Of a DNA stretch of 64,000 nt, positions 25,445 to 34,343 are shown piece by piece (position 1 is the first letter of the stretch; each line of letters begins with the position of its first letter). The position numbers were made by a program, and so were the translations under genes. The notes beneath the pieces are model-generated. The model was not told where the DNA came from. It ran no database searches and saw nothing but the letters and a program-made list of their open reading frames with translations. Origin of the DNA: CAWGJF01 sp963715745 (GTDB lineage: Bacteria > Bacteroidota > Ignavibacteria > Ignavibacteriales > Ignavibacteriaceae); the NCBI GenBank assembly GCA_963715745.1, contig OY970271.1:2976001-3040000 (forward strand), written 5' to 3'.

Positions 25445-27646
25445 ATGAAAACAATTATAAGGACACTGTCAATCGTAATTACTCTATTCTTAATAGTACA
25501 AACAGCTTTTGCAGATGGATTAATAATTGTTCCAAAACCACAGCCGCCTCAAACTCCGTTTCCGCTTGAAGTAGTTTACCATCATGTTAATGTAAAAATA
25601 AACGGTAACGTTGCTGAAACTTCAATCGACCAGGAATTTTACAATCCATCTAACGCAAGATTAGAAGGCTATTACATTTTCCCGATTCCAAAAGGAGCAG
25701 TCATTAAAGATTTTGAAATGGAAATTAATGGCGAAATGGTTTCTGCCGAACTGCTCGATGCAAATAAAGCAAGAAAAATTTACGAAGATATTGTAAGACA
25801 AATTAAAGATCCTGCTCTGCTGGAATATTCCGGTCAGGGAATTTTTAAAGTAAGAATTTTCCCGATTGAACCACGAAGCAATAAAAAAATAAGCATCAGC
25901 TATAGAGAAATTTTAGATTCAGATAATGGAATGTACGAATATGTTTATCCGCTCAATACCGAAAAGTTTTCTGCAAAGCCGGTAAAAAATGTTTCGGTTA
26001 AAGTTGATCTAAAAACAAATAACAAAATTAAAACAGTTTACTCCCCCACTCATTCGATTGATGTAATCCATAAATCAAACAAGCACGCAATTGTTTCTTT
26101 CGAAGAAGAAAATACAAAACCTGATATTGATTTTAAACTTTATTACAATACGAATAACGATGAAGTCGGTTTATCTCTTCTCACTTATAAAACCGGGAAT
26201 GAAGATGGTTATTTTCTTCTGACCGCTTCTCCTTCATTCAATATAGATCAAAACCGTGTTGATGCAAAAGACATAACATTTGTTCTCGATGTTTCCGGAA
26301 GTATGGCGGGCGATAAAATGCAGCAGGCAAAAAAGGCTTTACTTTACTGTGTAAACAATCTGAATTCAAATGACGGATTTGATATAATCCGTTTTTCAAC
26401 TGAAGCATATTCACTTTTCAACCAGATTGAAACTGCAAATGAAACTAACCAAAAAAAGGCAATTAAATTCATTAACGATTTAAAACCGGTCGGGGGTACA
26501 AACATTGAAGATGCTTTAAAGTTAGCATTGGATGAGAAGGGAAACCCTGAGAGGACCCACCTGATAGTATTTATTACAGACGGCAAACCAACAATTGGTG
26601 AAACTAAAGATGAAATGCTGTTGAAAAAATTAAAAAACTCTAACTCAAAAAATATCCGCATTTTCACTTTCGGAATTGGGAATGAAATTAATACTCACCT
26701 TCTCGATAAAATAACAGAGCAGACAAAAGCTTACAGGACATATATTTCAGAAAATGAAGATATAGAAATTAAAATCTCAAACTTTTATGATAAAGTTCAA
26801 TCACCGGTATTGACAAATCTTTCATTAAACTTTGGTGGAATCAGAACATTCCAGACTTACCCAAATGATTTGCCTGATATGTTTAAAGGATCAAGCATAA
26901 CTATTTTCGGAAGATATTCAGGAAGTGGTTCATCAAAAATTACATTAAACGGAACAGTGAAAGGTGAACAAAAATCCTTTTCAATAAATACTGATTTTAC
27001 AAATGACAATGATGATTATGATTTCATTCCGCCTCTCTGGGCATCGAGAAGAATTGGTTATTTACTTGATCAAATAAGATTAAACGGTGAAGACAAAGAA
27101 CTGGTTGATGAAATCACCCAGCTTGCCAGAGAGTTCGGAATTGTAACTCCCTACACAAGTTATTTAATTATGGAAGATGAAGAAATTCGATTGAGAAGAA
27201 ATGAACTTGCAAATGACTTCCAAACTCTTCCTCCTGCTCCAATTCTCAGACAGGAATCTGCGGGAGATTTTGATGCTATGAAATTGAAAAGCGGCAACAG
27301 AAGCATAACCGCAAGTGAAGAAGTTCAAAATCTAAACCGTGCAACCAATTATGGTGAAACAAAACAAGGTTCGGGAAGAATGAATTACAAGGATCTTGAA
27401 GGAAACGAGCAGAATTTAACACAGCAGGTAAAGAATATCCAGGGAAGAGCAGTTTACCAAAGCGGCAAATTCTGGGTAGACTCGGAGTTGCAGAAACGTA
27501 AGACGAAAGATGAAAGACGAATTCAATTTAATTCTGATGAATACTTCAAGTTGTTAAATGATAAACCAGGAACATCTCAATTCCTTGCACTCGGTCAGAA
27601 TGTTCGTTTCTTTTATGATAATACTTTTTATGAGATTTATGAGTAA
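25445..27646 (+). CDS. VIT and vWA domain protein (inter-alpha-trypsin inhibitor heavy-chain-like), exported
   Basis: A 733-residue protein with signal peptide (about 1-23), a VIT domain (about 35-165; HVNVKINGNVAETSIDQEFYNPS and LEGYYIFPIPKGAVIKDFEMEINGE) and a vWA domain (about 275-450) with intact MIDAS DVSGS in FVLDVSGSMAGDKM. The C-terminal 200 residues include LAREFGIVTPYTSYLIMEDEE, a segment seen in this family. VIT-vWA proteins occur in many bacteria with no agreed function. It is flanked by repeat A upstream and repeat B immediately after its stop. Confidence 0.88.
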   Translation: MKTIIRTLSIVITLFLIVQTAFADGLIIVPKPQPPQTPFPLEVVYHHVNVKINGNVAETSIDQEFYNPSNARLEGYYIFPIPKGAVIKDFEMEINGEMVSAELLDANKARKIYEDIVRQIKDPALLEYSGQGIFKVRIFPIEPRSNKKISISYREILDSDNGMYEYVYPLNTEKFSAKPVKNVSVKVDLKTNNKIKTVYSPTHSIDVIHKSNKHAIVSFEEENTKPDIDFKLYYNTNNDEVGLSLLTYKTGNEDGYFLLTASPSFNIDQNRVDAKDITFVLDVSGSMAGDKMQQAKKALLYCVNNLNSNDGFDIIRFSTEAYSLFNQIETANETNQKKAIKFINDLKPVGGTNIEDALKLALDEKGNPERTHLIVFITDGKPTIGETKDEMLLKKLKNSNSKNIRIFTFGIGNEINTHLLDKITEQTKAYRTYISENEDIEIKISNFYDKVQSPVLTNLSLNFGGIRTFQTYPNDLPDMFKGSSITIFGRYSGSGSSKITLNGTVKGEQKSFSINTDFTNDNDDYDFIPPLWASRRIGYLLDQIRLNGEDKELVDEITQLAREFGIVTPYTSYLIMEDEEIRLRRNELANDFQTLPPAPILRQESAGDFDAMKLKSGNRSITASEEVQNLNRATNYGETKQGSGRMNYKDLEGNEQNLTQQVKNIQGRAVYQSGKFWVDSELQKRKTKDERRIQFNSDEYFKLLNDKPGTSQFLALGQNVRFFYDNTFYEIYE

Positions 27647-27654
27647 CCGCGACT

Positions 27655-27721
27655 GTCATCACGAGCGAAGCGAAGTGATCTCAAACAAAAAGAAAGATTG
27701 CTTCACTTCGTTCGCAATGAC
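27655..27721. repeat. Palindromic intergenic repeat B (REP/MITE-like)
   Basis: A 67-base element with GTCAT/ATGAC ends and imperfect inverted arms of about 27 bases built on GCGAAGCGAAGTGATCT and AGATTGCTTCACTTCGTTCGC. It starts 8 bases after the stop of the VIT-vWA gene. The GTCAT...ATGAC ends match those of repeat A, so the two may belong to one type of mobile palindrome. Confidence 0.75.
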
Positions 27722-27783
27722 ATCTACATCTAAAAACCGTCACTTTCCTTTTTATTATATTTATAAAAAACATTTTTAAAATT

Positions 27784-28263
27784 ATGCCAGACATTTCATC
27801 TATTGTACAAATAATTCAATTAATGCTCGCACCGGGATTAATGATCTCGGCTTGTGGTTTGCTTTTACTCGGAATGAATAATAAATATTCACTTGTAGTT
27901 AACAGAGTTCGTCTTTTGAATGAAGAGAGAAGAAGAAATCTGAATAAAATGCAGGACAAAGATTTAAACCCTCAGGAAAACATCAGGTTTGAAAGCCTCA
28001 CCAAGCAGCTTGAAAAGCTAGTGTTCCGTGTTAAGCTAGTCCGTAACGCAGTTTTGTTTTATACAATTGCTGTAGCTTTGTTTGTAATTACTTCCCTGCT
28101 TATTGGTTTTGGTTATCTACTTGACTTAACCAGACTCAACAGTTTTATAACTACCTTATTTTTACTTGGAATGGTTTCAGTTTTTTGCGGAGTTATTTTT
28201 GCTGCCTACGAAACTTACAAAGGCTACGAAATAGTAAAGTTTGAAGTTGAGAGTGAGGAATAG
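27784..28263 (+). CDS. DUF2721 family membrane protein
   Basis: A 159-residue membrane protein. An N-terminal helix (about 10-32: LMLAPGLMISACGLLLLGMNN) is followed by a basic loop SLVVNRVRLLNEERRR, which is the DUF2721 signature, then two more helices near 90-145. The role of the family is unknown. It is preceded by repeat B and followed by repeat C, so it is probably its own transcription unit. Confidence 0.8.
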   Translation: MPDISSIVQIIQLMLAPGLMISACGLLLLGMNNKYSLVVNRVRLLNEERRRNLNKMQDKDLNPQENIRFESLTKQLEKLVFRVKLVRNAVLFYTIAVALFVITSLLIGFGYLLDLTRLNSFITTLFLLGMVSVFCGVIFAAYETYKGYEIVKFEVESEE

Positions 28264-28276
28264 TGATTTTAAATAG

Positions 28277-28366
28277 AATAGAACACTGATAACACGGATT
28301 CAACGGATTAACACAGATAGAAAAAATTAAATTAATTTGCGGAATCAGTCAAATCTGCGTTCTATT
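28277..28366. repeat. Intergenic repeat C with inverted ends
   Basis: A 90-base element whose ends AATAGAACACTGAT and ATCTGCGTTCTATT are inverted repeats (about 11 of 14 positions match). The interior (aacacggattcaacggatt, aacacagat) has short repeats. It fills the space between the DUF2721 gene and the convergent FTCD gene and resembles a dispersed repeat class seen in many genomes. It is unlike repeats A and B. Confidence 0.6.
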
Positions 28367-28375
28367 GTGTTTTAA

Positions 28376-30205
28376 TTAAAGCTTTGATTCAACAAAACTT
28401 GAAACATCACTCAATTTTTTCTGTGCTTTATTTTTCATTTCAGCGCAGGCAGTTTTCATCTCATCTACAAACTTTTCATCTTTAATATCTTTAAGATTTA
28501 TAAGCACGTTATAAATTCCGCCAAGTACTCCGGTGTATGCACTCTGTGCACCTACTCCCACATCGGTAATTGAATTTGGATTACCATTCTTTGCAACATC
28601 CTCTGCGATTTCAATTGCTCTGTAACTTTGCTTTGCAGTATTTAACGGAACCATCACTGCTTGTTTTAATCCTGCCTGCATTGCTTCTTCGCGTGCTTTC
28701 TTTTCCTCAAGGGTTTTATTCGGTAGTCTGCGCGCTTCCATATAAGCATTGAAAGCATTTGTATCTTCATCAACTGCCTTAACGAGTTGTTCTTTTATCT
28801 GCTGGCATTCTTCCGCTGCATCATTCAAGATTTTATCAACTTCTTCACTTCCACGTTTATTTGCAGTTAAGTTACTTACCATTGAAGAAAGTGATGCACC
28901 CAAAGCACCTGCTAATGCGGCAATTGAGCCGCCGCCCGGTGCCGGTGATTCACGGGAAACTTCATCAACAAAATCATTCAACTTCATTTCGACTAAAGCT
29001 GTATCAAGATTTTTCGGAAGTCCTAAAACTCTTTCTTCAATTTTGAATTCTGAAACGTCATTTAATCCAAGAGATTGAACAGCAGTATTCAAAATATCTT
29101 TAACCGGAACTCCAATTGATCTGTGTTGAGCTTTAAGATAAAATTTTCCCGTTTCAAGTAATGCTGGAAACGGAACCATTCCAACTATTTCACTACCTGT
29201 AACTACCAGTCCTCTTTCCATCGCCAGTCTTCTTGCCTCTTCAATTACATGATGCATTGAAGTTTCTTTGTAGTTTGTAAGATTGATTGATATTTGTGCG
29301 CGATCAAATTTCGGTACCATCCAGCCAATTGCTTTGCAGTATTTGAACTTACCCGGTTTTTTAACCGATTGACCTTCCGGTTTTTCAGGGTTTATTCCAT
29401 GCTGTTCAAGAATATCTGCGAGATCATAACTATGTTTCTTTTTACAATGATCGATCGTTTCTTTGATTGTCTTCCCGATAAAATCACAATCACCGCAAGG
29501 ATAATTTCCATTTTCGTATTTTAAAATATCTTCACTCTTGTAATAAAAATTACCATCATTTCCTTTTCGAGCTGATCTTCCCTTCTCTCGTATTTCAAAT
29601 GCAATATCTGTTGCGTGTTTTACTTCTCTTGTGTTTAAATCGATATTATATGCAATCAAAAACTCTCTTACTCCGATAACTGTCGCTCCTGCTTTTGCAT
29701 TAAATTTTGCAGGACCAAAATCAGGTTTCCATTCAGGTTTTTTTAATTTTTCTTCAAGTGCTTCATATTCACCCTGACGAATTTTTGCAAGATTTTCTCT
29801 CTCAGGTTTTGTTGCTGATTTTTCATAAAGGTAAACAGGGATACCGAGTTCTTCTCCAACTCTTTTTGCAACTTCCTTAGAAAGCTCAATGCATTCTTCA
29901 GTAGTAATTCCGCTAACTGGAACAAAAGGACAAACATCTGTAGCTCCCATTCTTGGATGTGAACCTTTGTGTTTGCTCATATCAATTAATTCAGAAGCTT
30001 TTTTAATCGAATTGAAAGCAGCAACTTTTACAGCATCAGGAGATCCCACAAAAGTTACAACGGTTCTGTTCATATCATAACCGGGATCTACATCAAGTAA
30101 TCGAGCACCTTCAACTTTTTCAATTTCATCAGTAATTTGTTTAATAATTTCAGGATGTTGCCCCTCTGAAAAATTAGGGACACACTCGATAAGTTTATCA
30201 GACAT
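28376..30205 (-). CDS. ftcD: Bifunctional glutamate formiminotransferase/formiminotetrahydrofolate cyclodeaminase with zinc-finger insert
   Basis: FTCD-type fusion (609 aa) of the histidine-degradation and folate one-carbon pathway. The N-terminal formiminotransferase starts KLIECVPNFSEGQ and has the catalytic region KGSHPRMGATDVCPF (His83). The C-terminal cyclodeaminase starts near 405 with FVDEVSRESPAPGGGS. The unusual feature is an insert of roughly 70 residues (about 216-286) between the two formiminotransferase subdomains. It carries a C2H2 zinc-finger pattern, CGDC-x12-H-x4-H (Cys237, Cys240, His253, His258). The usual FTCD lacks this. No other histidine-utilisation gene lies in the window. 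Confidence 0.92.
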   Translation of the reverse strand: MSDKLIECVPNFSEGQHPEIIKQITDEIEKVEGARLLDVDPGYDMNRTVVTFVGSPDAVKVAAFNSIKKASELIDMSKHKGSHPRMGATDVCPFVPVSGITTEECIELSKEVAKRVGEELGIPVYLYEKSATKPERENLAKIRQGEYEALEEKLKKPEWKPDFGPAKFNAKAGATVIGVREFLIAYNIDLNTREVKHATDIAFEIREKGRSARKGNDGNFYYKSEDILKYENGNYPCGDCDFIGKTIKETIDHCKKKHSYDLADILEQHGINPEKPEGQSVKKPGKFKYCKAIGWMVPKFDRAQISINLTNYKETSMHHVIEEARRLAMERGLVVTGSEIVGMVPFPALLETGKFYLKAQHRSIGVPVKDILNTAVQSLGLNDVSEFKIEERVLGLPKNLDTALVEMKLNDFVDEVSRESPAPGGGSIAALAGALGASLSSMVSNLTANKRGSEEVDKILNDAAEECQQIKEQLVKAVDEDTNAFNAYMEARRLPNKTLEEKKAREEAMQAGLKQAVMVPLNTAKQSYRAIEIAEDVAKNGNPNSITDVGVGAQSAYTGVLGGIYNVLINLKDIKDEKFVDEMKTACAEMKNKAQKKLSDVSSFVESKL

Positions 30206-30375
30206 AAATTCCTCTTTTTATGCAGAATTTTAATAAAAATACAAAAAACAGTTCAAAAACTTAACGGAATAAGCATACAGAAACAAGGTCAACCATGCTT
30301 ATTCATTTCATTATTTTACCCAATTGCTTTTATATCCATTAATAATTAACATCTATAAATTTTTTTGGGAGTTAT

Positions 30376-31230
30376 ATGAAAACATATACAATTAAAAAAG
30401 GTGATACACTTGGAAAAATTGCGAAAAGATTTCTGGGAAGTTCGTCAAAATATAAATTGATTGCAGAGTTAAACAATGTTAGCAACCCTGATAAAATTAA
30501 AGCGGGACAGAAAATAAAAATCCCGGAAGATATTGAAGTAAAATTAAAAGAAAAAAAATCTGAAAAAATAGAAATTGATTTTTCAGGATTAACAAAATAT
30601 CATTCCGCTTTCCCTGATGGAATTAAGTGGAGATTAGTTGAAAACGGTGTTGAAATAAAAGATAGCGGAATAGAAAGGACTTCAGGAAAGCCTGCAACTG
30701 TTACTAAAATATGGGAAAGCAGAAACAAAGAAATTAATAAATGGACAAAAAAATTCAGTGTGCCCTGCGAATTAATTATTGCAACTATCGCAACTGAATC
30801 TGGTAATAATGAAAAAGCAAGAAGAGAAGAGCCTGGCTTTATATCAGATGAAAAAACTCCACACAGAGTTAGTGTCGGTTTAATGCAAGCTTTATTATCA
30901 ACAGCTGCTTCAGTTTTAGGAAAAGAAAAGGTAACAGCAAAGTGGCTGGAAAATCCTTCAAATTCAATTCAGGCAGGAGTAGCTTACATTTCTCAGCAAG
31001 GAAAAAAAACGAACCTGGATCCACCCAAAGTTGCATGTGCATATAATGCCGGCGGTATTTACCATAACCAGGGGGAAAAAAATCGCTGGAAGATGAGACA
31101 ATATCCACTCGGCACTTCCCATCATTGCGACAGATTCATTAAGTGGTATAATGATGCAGTATTTATGATTAATAAACATAGTATTAAACCGCAAGTTTCT
31201 CATAATACTCTCTTTATATCAAAGAGATAA
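30376..31230 (+). CDS. LysM domain plus lytic transglycosylase domain protein, no signal peptide
   Basis: A 284-residue protein. The LysM peptidoglycan-binding repeat is at the very start (1-51: YTIKKGDTLGKIAKRF and KIKAGQKIKIPE). A linker follows, then an SLT-type lytic transglycosylase domain (about 115-270) with catalytic Glu141 in IATIATESG, the GLMQ-like VGLMQA, and YNAGG. There is no signal peptide or membrane helix before the LysM, so it is not exported by the normal route. That is typical of phage or contractile-injection baseplate proteins or of enzymes exported by special systems. A good GGGAG site precedes the ATG. No phage genes are nearby. Confidence 0.8.
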   Translation: MKTYTIKKGDTLGKIAKRFLGSSSKYKLIAELNNVSNPDKIKAGQKIKIPEDIEVKLKEKKSEKIEIDFSGLTKYHSAFPDGIKWRLVENGVEIKDSGIERTSGKPATVTKIWESRNKEINKWTKKFSVPCELIIATIATESGNNEKARREEPGFISDEKTPHRVSVGLMQALLSTAASVLGKEKVTAKWLENPSNSIQAGVAYISQQGKKTNLDPPKVACAYNAGGIYHNQGEKNRWKMRQYPLGTSHHCDRFIKWYNDAVFMINKHSIKPQVSHNTLFISKR

Positions 31231-31249
31231 TCAGATTCTATTTTTATTT

Positions 31250-31282
31250 AAAATAAAAACTGCCCGGTTATTACCGAGCAGT
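31250..31282 (-). terminator. Intrinsic terminator on the minus strand
   Basis: Arms ACTGCCCGGT (31259-31268) and ACCGAGCAGT (31273-31282) pair with one mismatch around a 4-base loop; reading the minus strand, a run of five T and an A/T tail follow. On the plus strand no T-run follows, so it serves minus-strand transcripts, i.e. the small peptide gene. Confidence 0.75.
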
Positions 31283-31311
31283 GAAAATGCCCTCACCCAA
31301 GTCATTAAAAT

Positions 31312-31386
31312 CTAACCTAATACTCTAATTTTTCTATAAAGAGTAATTCCCAGGAAAATAAACATTCCTATGTATATGTATAACAT
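31312..31386 (-). CDS. Putative 24-residue membrane peptide with its own terminator
   Basis: Minus-strand frame of 24 codons ending in TAG. The product begins MLYIYIGMFIFLGITL and ends in a basic tail (YRKIRVLG), the usual pattern for a one-span peptide with its positive end inside. A purine-rich GTGAGGG sits 5 bases before the ATG as a plausible ribosome-binding site. A hairpin terminator follows 30 bases after the stop. Start signal, hydrophobic helix, basic tail and terminator in the right order make a real gene more likely than chance. No family is recognised. Confidence 0.5.
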   Translation of the reverse strand: MLYIYIGMFIFLGITLYRKIRVLG

Positions 31387-31674
31387 TTTGCCCTCACAAT
31401 TAGTTATGATATACTTTTACAATAATAATGCCCTAAAAATCTTTGAAAAATGTGAAATTTCAAACCTTTAAGTGTTTCTTTTTGAAAAATTCAAAGATTT
31501 AGTGTATTGGGATAAATCAGAATAAAATTAAATAGTTAATTGATGATAAATTATTGCAGGTAGATTTTATGTGAAAATTCTTAGAGACAATAAAATCATT
31601 ATCGAAGTAAATTAAAAATATTTTAACTCTTACAAGAAAATTTTCAATAATAGATTTGATACGAAAAAAATTAA

Positions 31675-33603
31675 TTATTCTGCCGGAATTCCCATCTTTT
31701 GAAGAATCAATTTATACCGGGGATCATTATGGATATCACACCAGTAATTTCCCTGTATAAAATTCATTCCACCACATTTTTTTTTAATGGCGATGTCAAG
31801 TAGTTCGAAAACCTTATCCATATTATTCAAGGCTATATAGAATATTGCCATCTCCATAAAGTAATTGCCACCATTAGCCTGAATTTCTTCAAGCTGGGTT
31901 AAATAATCTTTTGTTTTCTCAATTTCACCTAACTTTGCGAAGGCATATCCTAATCCGGCCAATGCTTGTGGTTTATTTTCAGGTTGACGAATGACTTCAT
32001 TCATCAGTTTAATTCCTTCTGTATAATTTCCTGTATGGATATGCATCCAGGCTTCGCTATTCCATCGATCACCAAATCCCGGTTCAAGTTCAATAGTTAT
32101 TTTATGTTGTGCAAAAGCTTCTTTAATCTGATGGTTATTAAAATAAGCATATGCAAGTATATGACTTACAGGAGCATTCAAAGGATCAAGTTGAAACGCA
32201 AGTTCTGCTTCCTTTAAAGCTTTTTTATGATAACCCAAGGTTGTAAGCAGCATAGAATAATATTGGTGAGCCTGTGCTGAATTTGGATTCAACTCAAGAG
32301 CTTTTAAAAAACATTTTTCAGAACCTTTCCAATCCCAATCATTAAAGTATAATACCATTGCAAGGGAGATATGAGAATTGGCCTGAGAGTCATCCAGTTC
32401 CAGAGATTTTAAAGCATATTCTTTTGCTTTTGGATAAACGGATTCATTTGGCATAAAACCGACAGCACCTAGATAAACATAACAGGCAGAAAGATGTGAA
32501 TAGCCCAATGCAAAATCGGGAGAAAGTTTAATAGCTTCCTCACAAAATTTTATTGCCTTAAGTACTTCTGTTGGAATCCAGGAATTCCAATGAAACAATG
32601 ATTTCAAATAAAGATTATATGCGTCAATATTATCAGTTGGGATTTTAACAAGATTTTGGGATGCAGAGTGAATTGAAAATGTCCTCTTAAGCTGTGCTGA
32701 AATGGTTGAAGCAATCTCATCCTGAACAGCAAAAATATCCTCAAGATTTCTATCGTAAGTTTCAGACCATTTATGATATCCATCTTCAGCATTAATTAAC
32801 TGCGCCGTTACTCTTATTCTCTGCCCTTGTTTTCTAACACTTCCTTCAAGAATAGATTTTACACCGAGAATTTTTCCAATTTCCCTTACATCTTTATTTT
32901 TTCCTTTTAATGAAAATGATGAAGTTCTTGATGTAACCATTAGACCATCAACCTTTGCTAATGCATTCAATATTTCTTCTGTAATACCGTCACTAAAATA
33001 TTCGTTCTCTTTATCCATACTCATATTCACAAAAGGAAGAACAGCTATTGAGTTATCTGAAACAGTAATTTTCCCTTCAAGCTGGTCACGTTTTGGAACA
33101 ACTAACTTGCTATCATCAATAGCATAAATCTTTATGGGCACTTTTACATTTTTTAGTCGAAATGATCCAATGAACCTGGCTGAAATTGATTCCTGGTTTA
33201 CCAATTCAGAATTAATCTTTTCAGAAATTAATACACTACCTGGTAAAGAAAGATTTTCTATACGTGATGCAATATTCACTCCATCTCCAAAAATACCTTC
33301 ATCATTATAAACTATATCACCAGAGTGAATACCTATACGTAATGGTACTTTTGGTTCAGTTTGTAAGTCCTTTTGAATTTCCACGGCGCACATCACCGCT
33401 TCAATTGCACTGCCGAATATTGAAAGTGTTCCATCACCAAAATATTGAAGAATCTGACCTCTGTGTTCGTTCGTCCACTTTTCCATTACTTCACGATGTC
33501 TTTCACGAAGTTTTTTTGCACGAGTCTCATTTTCCTGCATCATTGCAGTGTAACCGACCATATCTGTAAACATGATCGCTGCAAGCATTCTAATTTCTTT
33601 CAT
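31675..33603 (-). CDS. Class III adenylate/guanylate cyclase with TolB-like and TPR domains
   Basis: A 642-residue protein with no membrane segment. Domains: class III nucleotidyl cyclase (about 5-170) with metal Asp14 (MFTDMVGYT), Asp57 (FGDGTLSIF) and the GDGVNIASRIE segment holding the Asn/Arg pair, so probably active; a TolB-N-like region (about 190-310; FVNMSMDKENEYFSDGITEEIL and ILEGSVRKQGQRIRVTAQLI); and TPR repeats (about 325-640). This domain order is a common bacterial family whose signals are unknown. It makes a cyclic nucleotide in the cytosol. A second cyclase-like domain, degenerate, is encoded at 59589. Confidence 0.88.
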   Translation of the reverse strand: MKEIRMLAAIMFTDMVGYTAMMQENETRAKKLRERHREVMEKWTNEHRGQILQYFGDGTLSIFGSAIEAVMCAVEIQKDLQTEPKVPLRIGIHSGDIVYNDEGIFGDGVNIASRIENLSLPGSVLISEKINSELVNQESISARFIGSFRLKNVKVPIKIYAIDDSKLVVPKRDQLEGKITVSDNSIAVLPFVNMSMDKENEYFSDGITEEILNALAKVDGLMVTSRTSSFSLKGKNKDVREIGKILGVKSILEGSVRKQGQRIRVTAQLINAEDGYHKWSETYDRNLEDIFAVQDEIASTISAQLKRTFSIHSASQNLVKIPTDNIDAYNLYLKSLFHWNSWIPTEVLKAIKFCEEAIKLSPDFALGYSHLSACYVYLGAVGFMPNESVYPKAKEYALKSLELDDSQANSHISLAMVLYFNDWDWKGSEKCFLKALELNPNSAQAHQYYSMLLTTLGYHKKALKEAELAFQLDPLNAPVSHILAYAYFNNHQIKEAFAQHKITIELEPGFGDRWNSEAWMHIHTGNYTEGIKLMNEVIRQPENKPQALAGLGYAFAKLGEIEKTKDYLTQLEEIQANGGNYFMEMAIFYIALNNMDKVFELLDIAIKKKCGGMNFIQGNYWCDIHNDPRYKLILQKMGIPAE

Positions 33604-33989
33604 GGAATTTTAATATTACTGAAAAATGACTAACTAAATATTAGTTTCTATTGGCAAAAATAAAAGCTTAATTAGGTAAAAATCGAATAAAATGGAAGGA
33701 TGGGATAAAAATAGGTGCGAATTCTTTCGATTTTCGCACCATTGAGCTGGTGAACGGATTTGAACCGCCGACCGGCTGATTACAAATCAGCTGCTCTACC
33801 AACTGAGCTACACCAGCTTAAAAATCAGAGCACAAAATTAGTATTTTTTTGCATTCAACACAACTATCTATTTTTCAACATTTCTTAACTCAAAATACTA
33901 TAAAATTTTGAACAACTATTTCACCTATTTATTAATTCAATTTGATGAATGAAAAAGTTATCTTTTATTAATTAAAAAAATTTTCTTTT
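33604..33989. other. Intergenic region around tRNA-Thr
   Basis: Apart from the tRNA gene at 33745-33817 the 386 bases show no gene, clear terminator or strong repeat. Confidence 0.6.
33745..33817 (-). tRNA. tRNA-Thr(TGT)
   Basis: A 73-base minus-strand cloverleaf. The acceptor stem is GCTGGTG/CACCAGC with discriminator T. The D arm is GCTCAGTTGGTAGAGC. The anticodon stem GCTGA/TCAGC holds the loop TTTGTAA with anticodon TGT, reading ACA. The T arm contains GGTTCAAATCC. The 3' CCA is not encoded. Acceptor, D arm and T arm resemble bacterial tRNA-Thr. Confidence 0.95.
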
Positions 33990-34343
33990 ATGGTTTTCAA
34001 TATGAGTCCGGAAAAAATTAATATTACAAAATCTAAAACTCTGAAAATAAAATGGGATGACAAATCAGTCACTGAATTGAATTTAAAGTATCTTCGTGAT
34101 GAATGTCCTTGTGCATCGTGCAAAGGTGAAACTATTCTGCTTAAAACTTACAGACCACCAAAACCATCCGTAATTACTCCTGAAATGTATGAGATTAAAA
34201 ACATCGAAGTTGTGGGAGATTATGCTATTCAAATAACCTGGAAAGATGGACATAATACAGGGATTTATTCCTGGGAATATTTAAAGAAACTTGAAGATGA
34301 TCAGGATAATTATAATAAACAGGACTACAAACCTCTCCTATGA
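33990..34343 (+). CDS. DUF971 (gamma-butyrobetaine hydroxylase-like N-terminal domain) protein
   Basis: A 117-residue soluble protein of the DUF971/GBBH-like N-terminal domain family. The segment LKYLRDECPCASCKGE carries two closely spaced cysteines (CPCASC), and VGDYAIQITWKDGHNTGIYSWEYLKKL is the conserved C-terminal part. Proteins of this kind are found alone or joined to Mrp/ApbC iron-sulfur carriers, which suggests metal or Fe-S binding; the exact role is unsettled. An inner ATG at 34002 is an alternative start. The stop overlaps the methyltransferase start (ATGA). Confidence 0.8.
   Translation: MVFNMSPEKINITKSKTLKIKWDDKSVTELNLKYLRDECPCASCKGETILLKTYRPPKPSVITPEMYEIKNIEVVGDYAIQITWKDGHNTGIYSWEYLKKLEDDQDNYNKQDYKPLL

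Larger units (their letters stand above)
31231..31674. other. Intergenic region with a minus-strand small gene and a long inverted repeat
   Basis: About 440 bases. It contains the 24-codon minus-strand ORF and its terminator (listed separately). It also holds a perfect 11-base inverted repeat AAATCTTTGAA (31437-31447) / TTCAAAGATTT (31490-31500) around an inner palindrome TGAAATTTCA (31453-31462). The inverted repeat lies upstream of the small ORF on its strand and could be regulatory. The rest is featureless A/T-rich sequence. Confidence 0.5.

Noticed and set aside
27558..27779. A plus-strand frame of 73 codons overlapping the end of the VIT-vWA gene
   Set aside because: It is in another frame of a well-supported gene and runs through palindromic repeat B.
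28749..29078. A 109-codon plus-strand frame opposite FTCD
   Set aside because: Lies wholly inside the well-supported minus-strand FTCD gene.
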